A stretch of DNA of 17,810 nt from Bacillota bacterium (GCA_023428265.1 JAEYYW010000152.1:1-17810); one strand, 5' to 3'; positions 7,174 to 15,072 are shown, numbered from the stretch's first letter. Program-made: numbers and translations. The notes: a model not told the origin generated them from the sequence alone.

Positions 7174-8166
7174 GTGTCTTTTTCAGGCGAATCCCTGATT
7201 GAGTATGAGCAGTTGATTGGGCAATCGGTCCTGACGGCACGGCTTCGCTCGGCGCTCCGGCAGGATCGCGTTGCCCATGCTGTTATTTTTGCCGGCCCAT
7301 CCGGTTCCGGCAAGCGCACCATTGCGTCCATCTTCGCCAGGGCGCTGCTCTGCAGCAACACCGGCTCAAAACCATGCAATGCATGCCCTGCCTGCCGCAA
7401 GGCGCTGGCGGGCAACCATGCGGACCTGCATGTGGTGAAACCGGCGGAAGAGGGCAAATCGCTGGGTGTGGATGACGCCCGCGGCCTGCAGCGGCTCATT
7501 GACGTGCGGCCCTACGAAGGTGGCCGGGCGGTTGTCATCATTGAGAGTGCCCACGCGATGACCACACAGGCACAAAACGCTTTGTTGAAGACGCTGGAAG
7601 AGCCTCCGGGCCATGTGGTATTGATCCTTCTTGCCGAAACGCTGTCGCCGCTGCTTCCCACGATTTTGTCGCGGTGTGTGGTCCACAAGATGGCAAGGCT
7701 CACCCGGAACCAAATGCTGGAGGTGCTGCTCAGCCGCGGCTGTGCCGATGATGGGCGCACAGCCCATGCAGCGGCAATGGGCGACGGCAGGCCGGGCAGG
7801 GCGCTGGAGCTCCTGGCTGACGAGGCCTATTGGGCGCTCAAGGAGCAAGCAGTTACGGTGCTGCACAAATTATCCCAGGGCGAGCAACTCGCCGAAGCAA
7901 TGAAATTCATGCAGGATCACAGAGCCCGTGCTGGTGATGTGCTCACAGTTTGGGAGTCTGCGCTGCGTGATGCCGCAGTTGCCCACGCCGGGGCCGCGGT
8001 GCCATATCTCACCGGTGAGGAACCGGGCAATCTGCGTAAAGCCGGAGCAGGTACGCTGGAGCAGTGGCTGACCGCCTGCGCGGAAGCCCGAAGGGCGCTG
8101 GACGGAAACGCCATCTATACGATGACAATGGACAAATTGTTACTCGAACTATCCGGAGGAAATTAA
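7174..8166 (+). CDS. holB: DNA polymerase III subunit delta' (clamp loader)
   Basis: This gene codes for 330 residues from GTG 7174, only 7 bases after darA stops. The SD is weak, so coupling with darA is likely. It encodes the delta' stator of the clamp-loader complex that places the beta clamp on DNA. Visible features are IGQSVLTARLRSALRQDRVAHA, the Walker A-like GPSGSGKR (41-48), a four-Cys zinc module (C60, C68, C71, C74), ALLKTLEEPP, and the SRC motif (166-168) that supplies the trans-acting arginine. The C-terminal third is the less conserved collar domain. Unlike E. coli delta', it keeps a full P-loop, as seen in many Firmicutes. The start could be a few codons later, since no candidate has a good ribosome site. 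Confidence 0.92.
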   Translation: MSFSGESLIEYEQLIGQSVLTARLRSALRQDRVAHAVIFAGPSGSGKRTIASIFARALLCSNTGSKPCNACPACRKALAGNHADLHVVKPAEEGKSLGVDDARGLQRLIDVRPYEGGRAVVIIESAHAMTTQAQNALLKTLEEPPGHVVLILLAETLSPLLPTILSRCVVHKMARLTRNQMLEVLLSRGCADDGRTAHAAAMGDGRPGRALELLADEAYWALKEQAVTVLHKLSQGEQLAEAMKFMQDHRARAGDVLTVWESALRDAAVAHAGAAVPYLTGEEPGNLRKAGAGTLEQWLTACAEARRALDGNAIYTMTMDKLLLELSGGN

Positions 8167-8169
8167 GCT

Positions 8170-9393
8170 ATGCCGAACATTGTTGGCATCCGGTTCAAGG
8201 AAGCCGGAAAGATATACTATTTTGACCCCGGCGAGCTTGCGCTCGCACAGGGGGAATGGGCGATTGTGGAGACGGCGCAGGGCAAAGAATGCGGCGAGGT
8301 AATGCTGCCGCAGCGCGACGTGCCTGAAGACCAGATTGTGGCGCCGTTGAAAAAGGTGATCCGCAAGGCCACCGCGGAAGATATGAAGGCGCTGGAGGAG
8401 CGTGCGGCCAAGGAGAGGCACGCGCTGCAGGTGTGCGAGGAAAAGGTGAAGGCGCACAACCTGGATATGAAGCTGGTGGATGTGGAGTATTCGCTGGACG
8501 GCGGCAAGATCATCTTCTACTTCACCGCCGACGGGCGTGTGGATTTCCGCGCGTTGGTGCGTGATCTTGCGGCAGTGTTCCGCACGCGCATTGAGTTAAG
8601 GCAGATCGGCGTGCGCGATGAGGTGAAGATGCTGGGCGGTCTGGGCCCCTGTGGCCGTGAGGCTTGCTGCAAGGCATTCCTCAGTGATTTTTCACCGGTG
8701 TCCATCCGCATGGCAAAGGACCAGAATCTTTCTTTGAATCCCACTAAAATCTCCGGTCTCTGCGGCAGGCTGATGTGCTGCCTCAATTATGAGCAGGAGC
8801 ATTATGCCGAAACGCTGAAGCGCTGCCCTCGCAAGGGCACCACAGTGCTTACGCCGGAGGGCCCCGCCGTGGTGGACGACGTGCTGATCCTGAAGGAAAA
8901 GGTGAAGGTGCGGCTGACCGGCGAGGAAGTGGAGATCCGCGAATACGCGTTTGACGATGTGAAGGAAGCCAACCAGAAAGATATCGCCGAGTGGGAAGCC
9001 TCCGGCGGCAGGGCCAGGGCGGTGGCGGCCAAGGCTGCCTATAAGCAGGCCCAGCAGAACAAACCAAAAAAAGGTGAGCAGCCCGCCGAAGATGCCGCAT
9101 TCGAGCCCATGCGCGTGGTCAAGCCGGATCTGCCGGATCTGGCGGAAGTGAACCAACCCGCCCCCCAACGGCAGCCGGCACTGACGGTTGAAGATACGGA
9201 CGGCGATGAGGAAGGCGACGAGACCGATGAGGCGGCGGAAGGCCAGCCTCAGACCGGCCGGCCGGCTACGCCGAACCAGGGTGGTCAAAGCCAGCAAGGC
9301 GGGCAGGGGAGCGGCACACGCCGCCGCCGCAGGCGCGGTGGCCGCCGCCGTGGCGGCTTCCATGGCGGGCCCAAACCCACGCAGCCAAATTGA
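8170..9393 (+). CDS. ricT: RicT/YaaT-type PSP1-domain protein with Arg/Gly-rich tail
   Basis: This gene codes for 407 residues, against about 275 in B. subtilis RicT (YaaT). GGAGGA (8155-8160) precedes the ATG. Residues 1-270 are the conserved PSP1 region. It includes GPCGREACCKAFL and SGLCGRLMCCLNYEQEHY, which hold C161, C166, C167, C198, C203 and C204. In B. subtilis, RicT with RicA and RicF binds [4Fe-4S] clusters and guides RNase Y processing of transcripts, also affecting sporulation and competence. Residues ~275-407 are an added low-complexity tail: Lys/Gln-rich, then acidic (DTDGDEEGDETDE), then Gly/Gln-rich, ending in a GTRRRRRRGGRRRGG block. The order darA-holB-ricT is conserved in Firmicutes. 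Family membership is sure; the tail's role is unknown but its composition suggests RNA contact. Confidence 0.93.
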   Translation: MPNIVGIRFKEAGKIYYFDPGELALAQGEWAIVETAQGKECGEVMLPQRDVPEDQIVAPLKKVIRKATAEDMKALEERAAKERHALQVCEEKVKAHNLDMKLVDVEYSLDGGKIIFYFTADGRVDFRALVRDLAAVFRTRIELRQIGVRDEVKMLGGLGPCGREACCKAFLSDFSPVSIRMAKDQNLSLNPTKISGLCGRLMCCLNYEQEHYAETLKRCPRKGTTVLTPEGPAVVDDVLILKEKVKVRLTGEEVEIREYAFDDVKEANQKDIAEWEASGGRARAVAAKAAYKQAQQNKPKKGEQPAEDAAFEPMRVVKPDLPDLAEVNQPAPQRQPALTVEDTDGDEEGDETDEAAEGQPQTGRPATPNQGGQSQQGGQGSGTRRRRRRGGRRRGGFHGGPKPTQPN

Positions 9394-9394
9394 G

Positions 9395-9423
9395 TTGACA
9401 ATCCAGCCTTCGTGGCATAGAAT
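9395..9423 (+). promoter_or_regulatory. Promoter for the T-box/valS transcript
   Basis: A consensus -35 box TTGACA (9395-9400) and a -10 box TAGAAT (9418-9423) are separated by exactly 17 bases. The -35 begins two bases after the ricT stop, so valS has its own promoter. The expected start is near 9430, just before the T-box stem I. Confidence 0.85.
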
Positions 9424-9429
9424 ATTGGC

Positions 9430-9660
9430 AAATATCAGGCAATGACGAAGAGGAGTATGCCAAACGCTCCCCACAGAGAGGCGCCCCATGGCTGAAAGGG
9501 TGCCGGGCAGCAGTAGGCAGAAGGTCGCTTCCGAGCTTTTTGGGCGATGAGTCCAAAACGGTTCCGCACCGTTAACGCGGTTGAGAGCGGGGGCATGCCC
9601 CCGAAAAAAGGTGGTACCGCGATGCCGTTTCGTCCTTTTGGGATGAAACGGCATTTTTCT
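9430..9660 (+). promoter_or_regulatory. T-box leader, valine specifier (GUC)
   Basis: This tRNA-sensing leader controls valS by transcription antitermination. Stem I is visible: GAAG...TGCC on the 5' side pairs with GGCA...CTTC on the 3' side. The specifier loop has the loop-E halves AGTA and GAA, and the codon GTC at 9524-9526 is followed by a purine. An AG-rich bulge (CAGAGAGG) lies in the upper stem. The CCGTTAACGCGGTTGAGAG block and a GGGGGCATGCCCCC hairpin precede the T-box AAGGTGGTACCGCG (9608-9621), which base-pairs with the free CCA end of uncharged tRNA. The specifier agrees with the downstream valyl-tRNA synthetase. Uncharged tRNA-Val should therefore raise valS expression. Boundaries are approximate. 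Confidence 0.93.
9622..9658 (+). terminator. T-box intrinsic terminator
   Basis: ATGCCGTTTC (9622-9631) pairs with GAAACGGCAT (9645-9654). Four further inner pairs (GTCC with GGAT) extend the stem around a TTTTG loop, and the stem runs into a T tract (9654-9658). It abuts the T-box sequence, so it is the regulated terminator of the valS leader. Confidence 0.92.
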
Positions 9661-9683
9661 ATATGGAGGAGGTGATACCTGCC

Positions 9684-9752
9684 ATGAAAAACGGACGCAA
9701 CACTACCGATTCCATGGGCTTGGTCGCCTGCCGCCTGCCAAACCGACGCTGA
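9684..9752 (+). CDS. Possible 22-residue leader peptide between T-box and valS
   Basis: A 22-codon frame begins at ATG 9684 and ends at TGA 9750-9752. It begins MKNGRNTTDSMG and ends LVACRLPNRR, so it is basic at the C-terminus with a single Val codon (GTC). It is preceded by GGAGGAGGTGAT (9665-9676), which contains a near-complete match to the anti-SD of 16S rRNA and is better than the site of valS itself. It would be transcribed only when the T-box reads through. I do not recognise the peptide. It could be a true small protein, a translational lead-in for valS (the valS ATG lies 29 bases after its stop), or a chance frame after a strong SD. Confidence 0.4.
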   Translation: MKNGRNTTDSMGLVACRLPNRR

Positions 9753-9781
9753 TTCCAATATCCTATCTGGAGGAATGAAAT

Positions 9782-12421
9782 ATGCCGACCATGGAAAAGA
9801 ATTATGACCCGAAGCTTTGGGAAGAAAAGCTTTATACCGAGTGGGAAGAGAAGGGTTATTTCCACGACGAGCCTGACCCGTCGAAGAAGCCTTATTCCAT
9901 CGTGATCCCGCCGCCCAACATCACAAGCCAGCTGCACATTGGCCATGCGCTGAACAACACACTGCAGGATATCCTGATCCGCTTCCGGCGCATGCAGGGA
10001 TACTGCACGCTGTGGATGCCCGGCACCGACCACGCCAGCATCGCCACCGAAGTCAAGATCATTGAGGCGCTGAAAGCCGAGGGGCTCAGCAAGCAGGACA
10101 TCGGCCGCGACGAATTCCTGGCAAGGGCATGGAAGTGGTATGAGAAGTATGGCGGCATCATTGTGTCGCAGCTGAAGAAGCTTGGCTCCTCCTGCGACTG
10201 GCAGCGCCTGCGGTTCACCATGGACGATGGGTGCAGCAAAGCGGTGCGGGAAGTGTTTGTGCGCCTGTATGAAAAGGGCCTCATTTATCGGGGCAACCGC
10301 ATCATCAACTGGTGCCCCGAGTGCAAGACCGCACTGTCTGACGCTGAGGTGGAGTTTGAGGAAGACAAATCCAAGCTCTGGTATCTTCGTTATCCGCTGA
10401 CCGACGGCAGCGGAGCCATCCTGGTGGCTACCACACGCCCGGAGACCATGCTGGGAGACACCGCCGTGGCCGTGAACCCCAAAGACGAGCGCTACGCCGC
10501 GATGATCGGCAAGACCGTGATGCTGCCCATCATGAACCGGGAGATCCCCATCGTGGCCGACGATTATGTGGAAGCTGAGTTTGGCACCGGTGCCGTGAAG
10601 ATCACACCGGCCCACGATCCCAACGATTATGAACTGGCCCTGCGGCACAACCTTCCGATGATCAACCTGCTGACCGAGGGCGGCATCCTCAACGAGAACG
10701 CTGGCGATTTTGCCGGCCTGCCCGCCGCGGAAGGCCGCAAGCGCGTGGTGGAGCGAATGGCTGAGCTGGGTCTTCTCGAGAAGATCGAGGACTACACCCA
10801 CAATGTGGGCTCCTGCTACCGCTGCCACCACACCGTGGAGCCGTTGATTTCCGACCAGTGGTTTGTGAAGATGAAGCCGCTGGCTGAGCCGGCCGTGGAT
10901 GTGGTGCGCGACGGCACGGTGAAGTTTGTGCCGGAGCGCTATTCCAAGACCTACTTCAACTGGATGGGAAACATCCGCGACTGGTGCATTTCCCGCCAGC
11001 TGTGGTGGGGTCACCGTATCCCGGCGTGGTATTGCCAAAGCTGCGGCCAGGTGATTGTGGCCCGTGAGGATCCGGATGTGTGTCCGCACTGCGGCAGCGC
11101 CAACCTCAAGCAGGAGGAGGCAGTGCTGGACACTTGGTTCTCCTCGGCGCTGTGGCCGTTCTCCACACTGGGATGGCCGGACCAGACGGAGGATCTGAAG
11201 TATTTCTATCCCACCAGCACGCTGGTGACAGCCTACGACATCATCTTCTTCTGGGTGGCCCGCATGGTGTTTTCCGGCATCGAGCACATGGGGCAGATCC
11301 CCTTCAGCACGGTGCTGATCCACGGCCTGGTGCGAGACAGCGAAGGCCGCAAAATGAGCAAGTCGCTGGGCAATGGCATAGACCCGCTGGATGTGATCGC
11401 TCAATACGGTGCTGACGCGCTGCGTTTCTCGTTCTCCACCGGCATCTCTGCGGGCAACGATCTCCGCTATTTCAGCGATAAGGTGGAATCGTCACGCAAT
11501 TTCGCCAATAAGATCTGGAATGCCTCACGGTTCGTGCTGATGAATCTGGAAGGTGTGGAGTTGCTGCCGCTGGATGGGCTCAGACTGGACGCGGCAGACA
11601 AATGGATCCTTTCCAAGATGGCCCGCACGATCACCGAAGTCACCGGCAATCTGGAGGAGTTTGAGCTTGGCCTGGCCGCCCAGAAGGTGTATGACTTCAT
11701 CTGGAGCTCTTATTGCGACTGGTATATCGAGATGACCAAGCCGCGCCTGTATGGCGGCAGCGAGGCTGAAAAGCAGACGGCGGCGTCGGTGCTGATCGTG
11801 GTGCTGAAGGCTGCGCTCAAGCTGCTGCACCCCTTCATGCCATTTGTCACGGAAGCCATCTGGCAACACCTGCCCGGCGAAGATTCCACCATTATGCGCT
11901 CCAGCTGGCCCGATGCAGCGCAATTGCCGGCCTCCGCCGCCGATGAGGCCGTGATGGAGCAGGCGATGGAGATCATCACCGCCGTGCGCACCATCCGGTC
12001 GGATATGAAAGTGCCGCCGGCCAAAAAGCCGGCTCTGCGCCTGGCCGCCAAGGCCGAATTCGTGGAGCAGATAGCGGCGATGGAGCGCACCATCCTGGCG
12101 CTTGCCGGTCTTTCCACCATGGAGATTCTGCCGGAGGGCAGCCCCGCCCCCAAGGGCGCCGTGTCCGCGATTTGCCTGGCAGGCGTGGTCTATCTGCCGC
12201 TGGGCGAACTGGTGGACATTGCCCAGGAAATCGCCCGCGCTGAAAAGGAGCTGGCAACCCTGGCCCGCGACATGGGCGCGCTGGAGGGGAAGCTTTCCAA
12301 CGAAGGCTTCCTGGCTAAGGCACCGGTGGCGGTGGTGGAATCGGAAAAGCAGCGCCTGGCGGCAGGCCGTGAAAAGCTGGCCAAGCTGGAAGAGCGCATG
12401 CGCGACTTGCGGGAGCTTTAA
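9782..12421 (+). CDS. valS: Valyl-tRNA synthetase
   Basis: This gene codes for 879 residues, the standard length. It joins valine to tRNA-Val and edits mischarged threonine. It is a class I synthetase. HIGH lies at residues 52-55 inside PPNITSQLHIGHALNNT, the editing (CP1) domain follows with TTRPETMLGDTAV, and KMSKS is at 524-528. A zinc-type cluster is present at C418, C421, C434 and C437. The final ~65 residues (VDIAQEIARAEKELATLARD onwards) form the tRNA-binding coiled coil typical of ValS. GGAGG at 9769-9773 sits 8 bases before the ATG. Expression is governed by the upstream T-box with a Val specifier. It is followed by a structured intergenic stretch and folC, a common Firmicutes order. 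Confidence 0.98.
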   Translation: MPTMEKNYDPKLWEEKLYTEWEEKGYFHDEPDPSKKPYSIVIPPPNITSQLHIGHALNNTLQDILIRFRRMQGYCTLWMPGTDHASIATEVKIIEALKAEGLSKQDIGRDEFLARAWKWYEKYGGIIVSQLKKLGSSCDWQRLRFTMDDGCSKAVREVFVRLYEKGLIYRGNRIINWCPECKTALSDAEVEFEEDKSKLWYLRYPLTDGSGAILVATTRPETMLGDTAVAVNPKDERYAAMIGKTVMLPIMNREIPIVADDYVEAEFGTGAVKITPAHDPNDYELALRHNLPMINLLTEGGILNENAGDFAGLPAAEGRKRVVERMAELGLLEKIEDYTHNVGSCYRCHHTVEPLISDQWFVKMKPLAEPAVDVVRDGTVKFVPERYSKTYFNWMGNIRDWCISRQLWWGHRIPAWYCQSCGQVIVAREDPDVCPHCGSANLKQEEAVLDTWFSSALWPFSTLGWPDQTEDLKYFYPTSTLVTAYDIIFFWVARMVFSGIEHMGQIPFSTVLIHGLVRDSEGRKMSKSLGNGIDPLDVIAQYGADALRFSFSTGISAGNDLRYFSDKVESSRNFANKIWNASRFVLMNLEGVELLPLDGLRLDAADKWILSKMARTITEVTGNLEEFELGLAAQKVYDFIWSSYCDWYIEMTKPRLYGGSEAEKQTAASVLIVVLKAALKLLHPFMPFVTEAIWQHLPGEDSTIMRSSWPDAAQLPASAADEAVMEQAMEIITAVRTIRSDMKVPPAKKPALRLAAKAEFVEQIAAMERTILALAGLSTMEILPEGSPAPKGAVSAICLAGVVYLPLGELVDIAQEIARAEKELATLARDMGALEGKLSNEGFLAKAPVAVVESEKQRLAAGREKLAKLEERMRDLREL

Positions 12422-12445
12422 TCTCTCCCGTTATCTCTGGGGGGT

Positions 12446-12593
12446 CCGGGGGGCTTGCAAGTTTCCCCTCAACTGAAAAGCCCAAAGGGCGATCAGGCCG
12501 AGAGACTGTTTGAGGAGGGCAAAGCCCGACGAGTTGTCTTCGGCCCGCCTGATGGGCTTTGAGGTGAGGTCTCAGAAACTTGCTCCCCCACGG
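12446..12593. repeat. Long palindromic intergenic element between valS and folC
   Basis: This 148-base non-coding stretch folds on itself in nested arms. CCG (12446-12448) pairs with CGG (12591-12593), and GGGGG (12449-12453) with CCCCC (12585-12589). GCAAGTTTC (12457-12465) pairs with GAAACTTGC (12575-12583), and CCTCAA (12467-12472) with TTGAGG (12559-12564). AGCCC (12479-12483) pairs with GGGCT (12554-12558), and ATCAGG (12492-12497) with CCTGAT (12548-12553). CCGA plus AGAC pair with GTCTTCGG (12536-12543), and an apical GGGC-AAA-GCCC hairpin lies at 12517-12527. A second GCCC-AAA-GGGC hairpin (12480-12490) could form instead. No useful T tract follows, so it is not a simple terminator. 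It could be a dispersed palindromic repeat, an mRNA processing structure or a structured RNA. Confidence 0.7.
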
Positions 12594-12601
12594 TGGTTTT
12601 G

Positions 12602-12624
12602 GTGCTTTTGACAAACAAAAGCAC
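12602..12624 (+). other. Hairpin just upstream of folC
   Basis: GTGCTTTTG (12602-12610) and CAAAAGCAC (12616-12624) are perfect 9-base complements around an ACAAA loop. It lies 24 bases before the folC start, right after the larger palindromic element, and lacks a following T tract. It may be part of that element or affect folC translation. Confidence 0.6.
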
Positions 12625-12648
12625 ATATGGAATGCCTGAGAATGAAGT

Positions 12649-13944
12649 ATGAATTACGAGCAAAGCCTTGACTATATCTACCACGCCAAACAGTCCGGCG
12701 CTGAAAAGCATGGCCTGGCAAACATCACCGAATTGCTGAAACGCCTCGGCAACCCCGAGGCGTGTTTTCCCTCTGTACACATTGCCGGCACCAATGGCAA
12801 AGGTTCCACCGCCGCCATGCTGGAGTCGATCCTCAGAAGCGCAGGCTACCGCACAGGCTTATACACGTCTCCGTTTTTGGAGCGGTTCCCGGAGCGCATC
12901 CGGGTAGGTGGCGCAGAGATCGGGGAAGGGGAGTTCGCCGCTCTGGCCACCGAAGTAAGGGCAGCGGCCGACGGCATGGTACGCGACGGCCATGGGCATC
13001 CCACGTTTTTTGAACTTACAACGGCCTGCGGGTTTCTGCACTTTGCCCGGCAATCCGTTGAGATTGCCGTGGTGGAAGCCGGCTTGGGCGGCCGCACTGA
13101 CGCCACCAACGTGATAACCCCGGCGCTGTCGGTCATCACCACCATCGGTGTTGACCACGCGGCGTCGCTGGGCGGCACGCTGGTAAGCATCGCCGGTGAA
13201 AAGGCCGGGATCCTGAAAGCAGGCGTGCCGGCGGTGCTGGCAGGCGGCTCTGAACCTGCGGCCCAACAGGTGATCCTGCAGCGGGCAAAGGAGCTGGGGA
13301 TTGATCTTCGGCAAGCCGAAACGGTTGGCATACAGGATAAAAGGCATGACCTGGAAGGGCATTTGCTTGATCTTGTTCATGAGGAAGTAAAGCTGGAGAA
13401 CCTGACGGTAAAACTGTTGGGCAAGCATCAATTGACAAACGCCGCAACGGCTGTATTGGCTGCCTGCTCATTGAGCGAAGCCGGGTTTGCTGTGCAGGAG
13501 GAAGCAATCCGCATGGGGTTTGACCAAGCCCGCTGGCCCGGACGAATGGAGTTGCTGCGGCGGGAACCCCCGGTGCTTCTGGATGGAGCCCACAACCCCC
13601 AGGGTGCGGAAGCCCTGGCCAACGCCATATTGGAACTGATGCCTGGCAGACCGATTTGCCTGGTCGCCGGTGCAATGGCCGATAAAGACGTTGCGGCGAT
13701 GGTGCGGCAGTTTGCGCGGTTTGCGGCCAGGGCGATCGTCACGATGCCGCCGTCACACGGCAGGCAGCAAACAGAGGTGGGGGAGATGGCAGCGTTGTTT
13801 GAGAGCAATGGCACACCTGCCTGTGCCTGCCCAGACTGGCAGGCCGCGATGCAGCAGGCTTTGAGAAGTGATATGGCAGTGGTGGTTGCAGGGTCGCTTT
13901 ATCTTGCCGGCGCGGTGCGGGCCTGGTGGCGCTCAGTCTCCTGA
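12649..13944 (+). CDS. folC: Folylpolyglutamate synthase / dihydrofolate synthase
   Basis: This gene codes for 431 residues, the usual length. It is an ATP-dependent Mur-ligase-like enzyme that adds glutamate to dihydropteroate and/or extends the polyglutamate tail of folates. The start ATG 12649 (MNYEQSLDYI) fits the family N-terminus, although the ribosome site is weak. Visible motifs are IAGTNGKGSTAA with the P-loop at 47-53, TSPFLERFPERIRV, VVEAGLGGRTDATNV, the GEKAGILK lysine region, LGKHQLTNAATA and LLDGAHNPQGAEAL, which starts the C-terminal domain. It follows valS by 227 bases with no clear promoter between, so it probably shares the T-box transcript. Its 3' end overlaps the convergent lipoprotein gene by 12 bases. 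Confidence 0.96.
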   Translation: MNYEQSLDYIYHAKQSGAEKHGLANITELLKRLGNPEACFPSVHIAGTNGKGSTAAMLESILRSAGYRTGLYTSPFLERFPERIRVGGAEIGEGEFAALATEVRAAADGMVRDGHGHPTFFELTTACGFLHFARQSVEIAVVEAGLGGRTDATNVITPALSVITTIGVDHAASLGGTLVSIAGEKAGILKAGVPAVLAGGSEPAAQQVILQRAKELGIDLRQAETVGIQDKRHDLEGHLLDLVHEEVKLENLTVKLLGKHQLTNAATAVLAACSLSEAGFAVQEEAIRMGFDQARWPGRMELLRREPPVLLDGAHNPQGAEALANAILELMPGRPICLVAGAMADKDVAAMVRQFARFAARAIVTMPPSHGRQQTEVGEMAALFESNGTPACACPDWQAAMQQALRSDMAVVVAGSLYLAGAVRAWWRSVS

Positions 13945-14973
13945 GGGTTCAGAGTCTTCGCTGTCTCCCGATCCGGCGTCTGAGCCCTCTTCTGGGTTGT
14001 CAATGGGTGTAACCGGAGTATCGATCACTTCCTCGATGCCCTCAATGTCTTCCGGGATGATCACATCCAGTATATTTCCGTCACCATCCACAAACACAAG
14101 CCATTTTTTCAGATCAATCGCACTCTTTTGAAACAGGATCGCATACGACTCCGGAGAGTTGTCACCGTCGGTATCCACCGAATCCAGCGCTTCGTCAGGC
14201 TCCTGCACGATGATTTTGGTATAAGTGCTGTTTGCCTCCATGCCAATCACGGACAGCTTCTGCTGCTCGCCGGTCTTGCTCTTGCCATAAACGGTGATCA
14301 GGATCCTGTCATTGGGCAGTGGGGGATATGTTTTGAATGTATAGGCGTTGCAGGCTGTGCCGGAATCCGGTGGCACCGCGTCGGTATAGAACTCAAAACC
14401 CAGCTCAGTGCCTTGCTCCGCCAACTCATCCGCATCAATGGAGGCAATCAGTTCCTCCATGCTCCGGAATGGCTTGACCGTATTGTCCTGCTTCAGCGAC
14501 GCATTTTGCCGCTGGGCTTTGATCAAATCACCCAAGGCGCCGCCATCTGAATAATACAGATATCGGAGTGAGTCCCGATCCTTGCCTTTGGTAATCTGGG
14601 TATAGATCAAATGTTTGCTCTGCTCCACGTAATAAAAGGAATGGGTCAAGCCGTCCTCCGCCGTGATCAGGATCTCACAATCCGCCATCAGCTCGGGGCT
14701 GAACTGTGCGGCAGACGGCGGTTCGGACGGTTTGCATGCGCAAATGGCCTGTGACAGTTGCTCCAGCAACCCGGTGTTGCCGGTCAAACTGATAAACTGA
14801 TAGTTGGAACCCTTACTCTCTTTCAGATATCGGAACTCCACCTGAACTTTGCCGAGGGACTCACCGTCCGCACCGCAGCGCTTGAGCAGATCAGAGGTGC
14901 CTGGCATGGCACCGCACCCTGCGATCAACAGAAAAAGCAACAGTAAAGATGTCACGACTGGCAGCTTTCGCAC
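13933..14973 (-). CDS. Uncharacterised lipoprotein with acidic C-terminal tail
   Basis: This gene codes for 346 residues. The GTG start at 14973 is chosen because GGAGG (14981-14985) lies 7 bases upstream and the protein then begins MRKLPVVTSLLLLFLLIAGC, a textbook lipoprotein signal with Cys20 in an IAGC lipobox. Upstream in-frame ATGs (14994, 15000) fall in or next to the promoter -10. The mature protein should be anchored to the outer face of the membrane. I recognise no domain. Two short acidic loops, DTDGDNSPE and FVDGDGNILDV, resemble calcium-binding DxDGDxxPE motifs of FG-GAP-like proteins. The last ~35 residues are rich in Asp, Glu, Ser, Pro and Gly, ending SEDSEPSGD. Four extra Cys residues lie in the first half. 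It is transcribed alone and converges on folC. Confidence 0.8.
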   Translation of the reverse strand: MRKLPVVTSLLLLFLLIAGCGAMPGTSDLLKRCGADGESLGKVQVEFRYLKESKGSNYQFISLTGNTGLLEQLSQAICACKPSEPPSAAQFSPELMADCEILITAEDGLTHSFYYVEQSKHLIYTQITKGKDRDSLRYLYYSDGGALGDLIKAQRQNASLKQDNTVKPFRSMEELIASIDADELAEQGTELGFEFYTDAVPPDSGTACNAYTFKTYPPLPNDRILITVYGKSKTGEQQKLSVIGMEANSTYTKIIVQEPDEALDSVDTDGDNSPESYAILFQKSAIDLKKWLVFVDGDGNILDVIIPEDIEGIEEVIDTPVTPIDNPEEGSDAGSGDSEDSEPSGD

Positions 14974-14998
14974 AACGATACCTCCAAACAACATCTTC

Positions 14999-15029
14999 AT
15001 TATATACAAATTTTGCTGTTTGGAAACAG
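14999..15029 (-). promoter_or_regulatory. Promoter of the lipoprotein gene with a -35 palindrome
   Basis: On the minus strand a perfect TATAAT occupies 14999-15004, with a TG two bases upstream. The -35 is poor. Its expected place is covered by the palindrome CTGTTTCCAAACAG (15016-15029), a possible operator. Transcription would start near 14992, just ahead of the GGAGG and the GTG start. Confidence 0.6.
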
Positions 15030-15072
15030 AAAACATTCCGGCGGCGGCGCCTGCTGTGGTGCGGAACGCACA

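Noticed and set aside
9318..9360. GC-rich inverted repeat in the ricT tail as a terminator
   Set aside because: It codes for the Arg/Gly block and has no T tract; symmetry comes from repeated CGC/GGC codons.
9659..11404. A 581-codon open frame on the minus strand
   Set aside because: It lies wholly over the valS leader and valS. Its composition is the His/Leu/Val-rich type made by reading a GC-rich gene backwards, and valS is unmistakable on the other strand.
12608..12636. TTGACA at 12608-12613 as a folC promoter
   Set aside because: The hexamer is part of the 9-base hairpin and no -10 box lies 15-19 bases downstream (AATGCC at the expected place).
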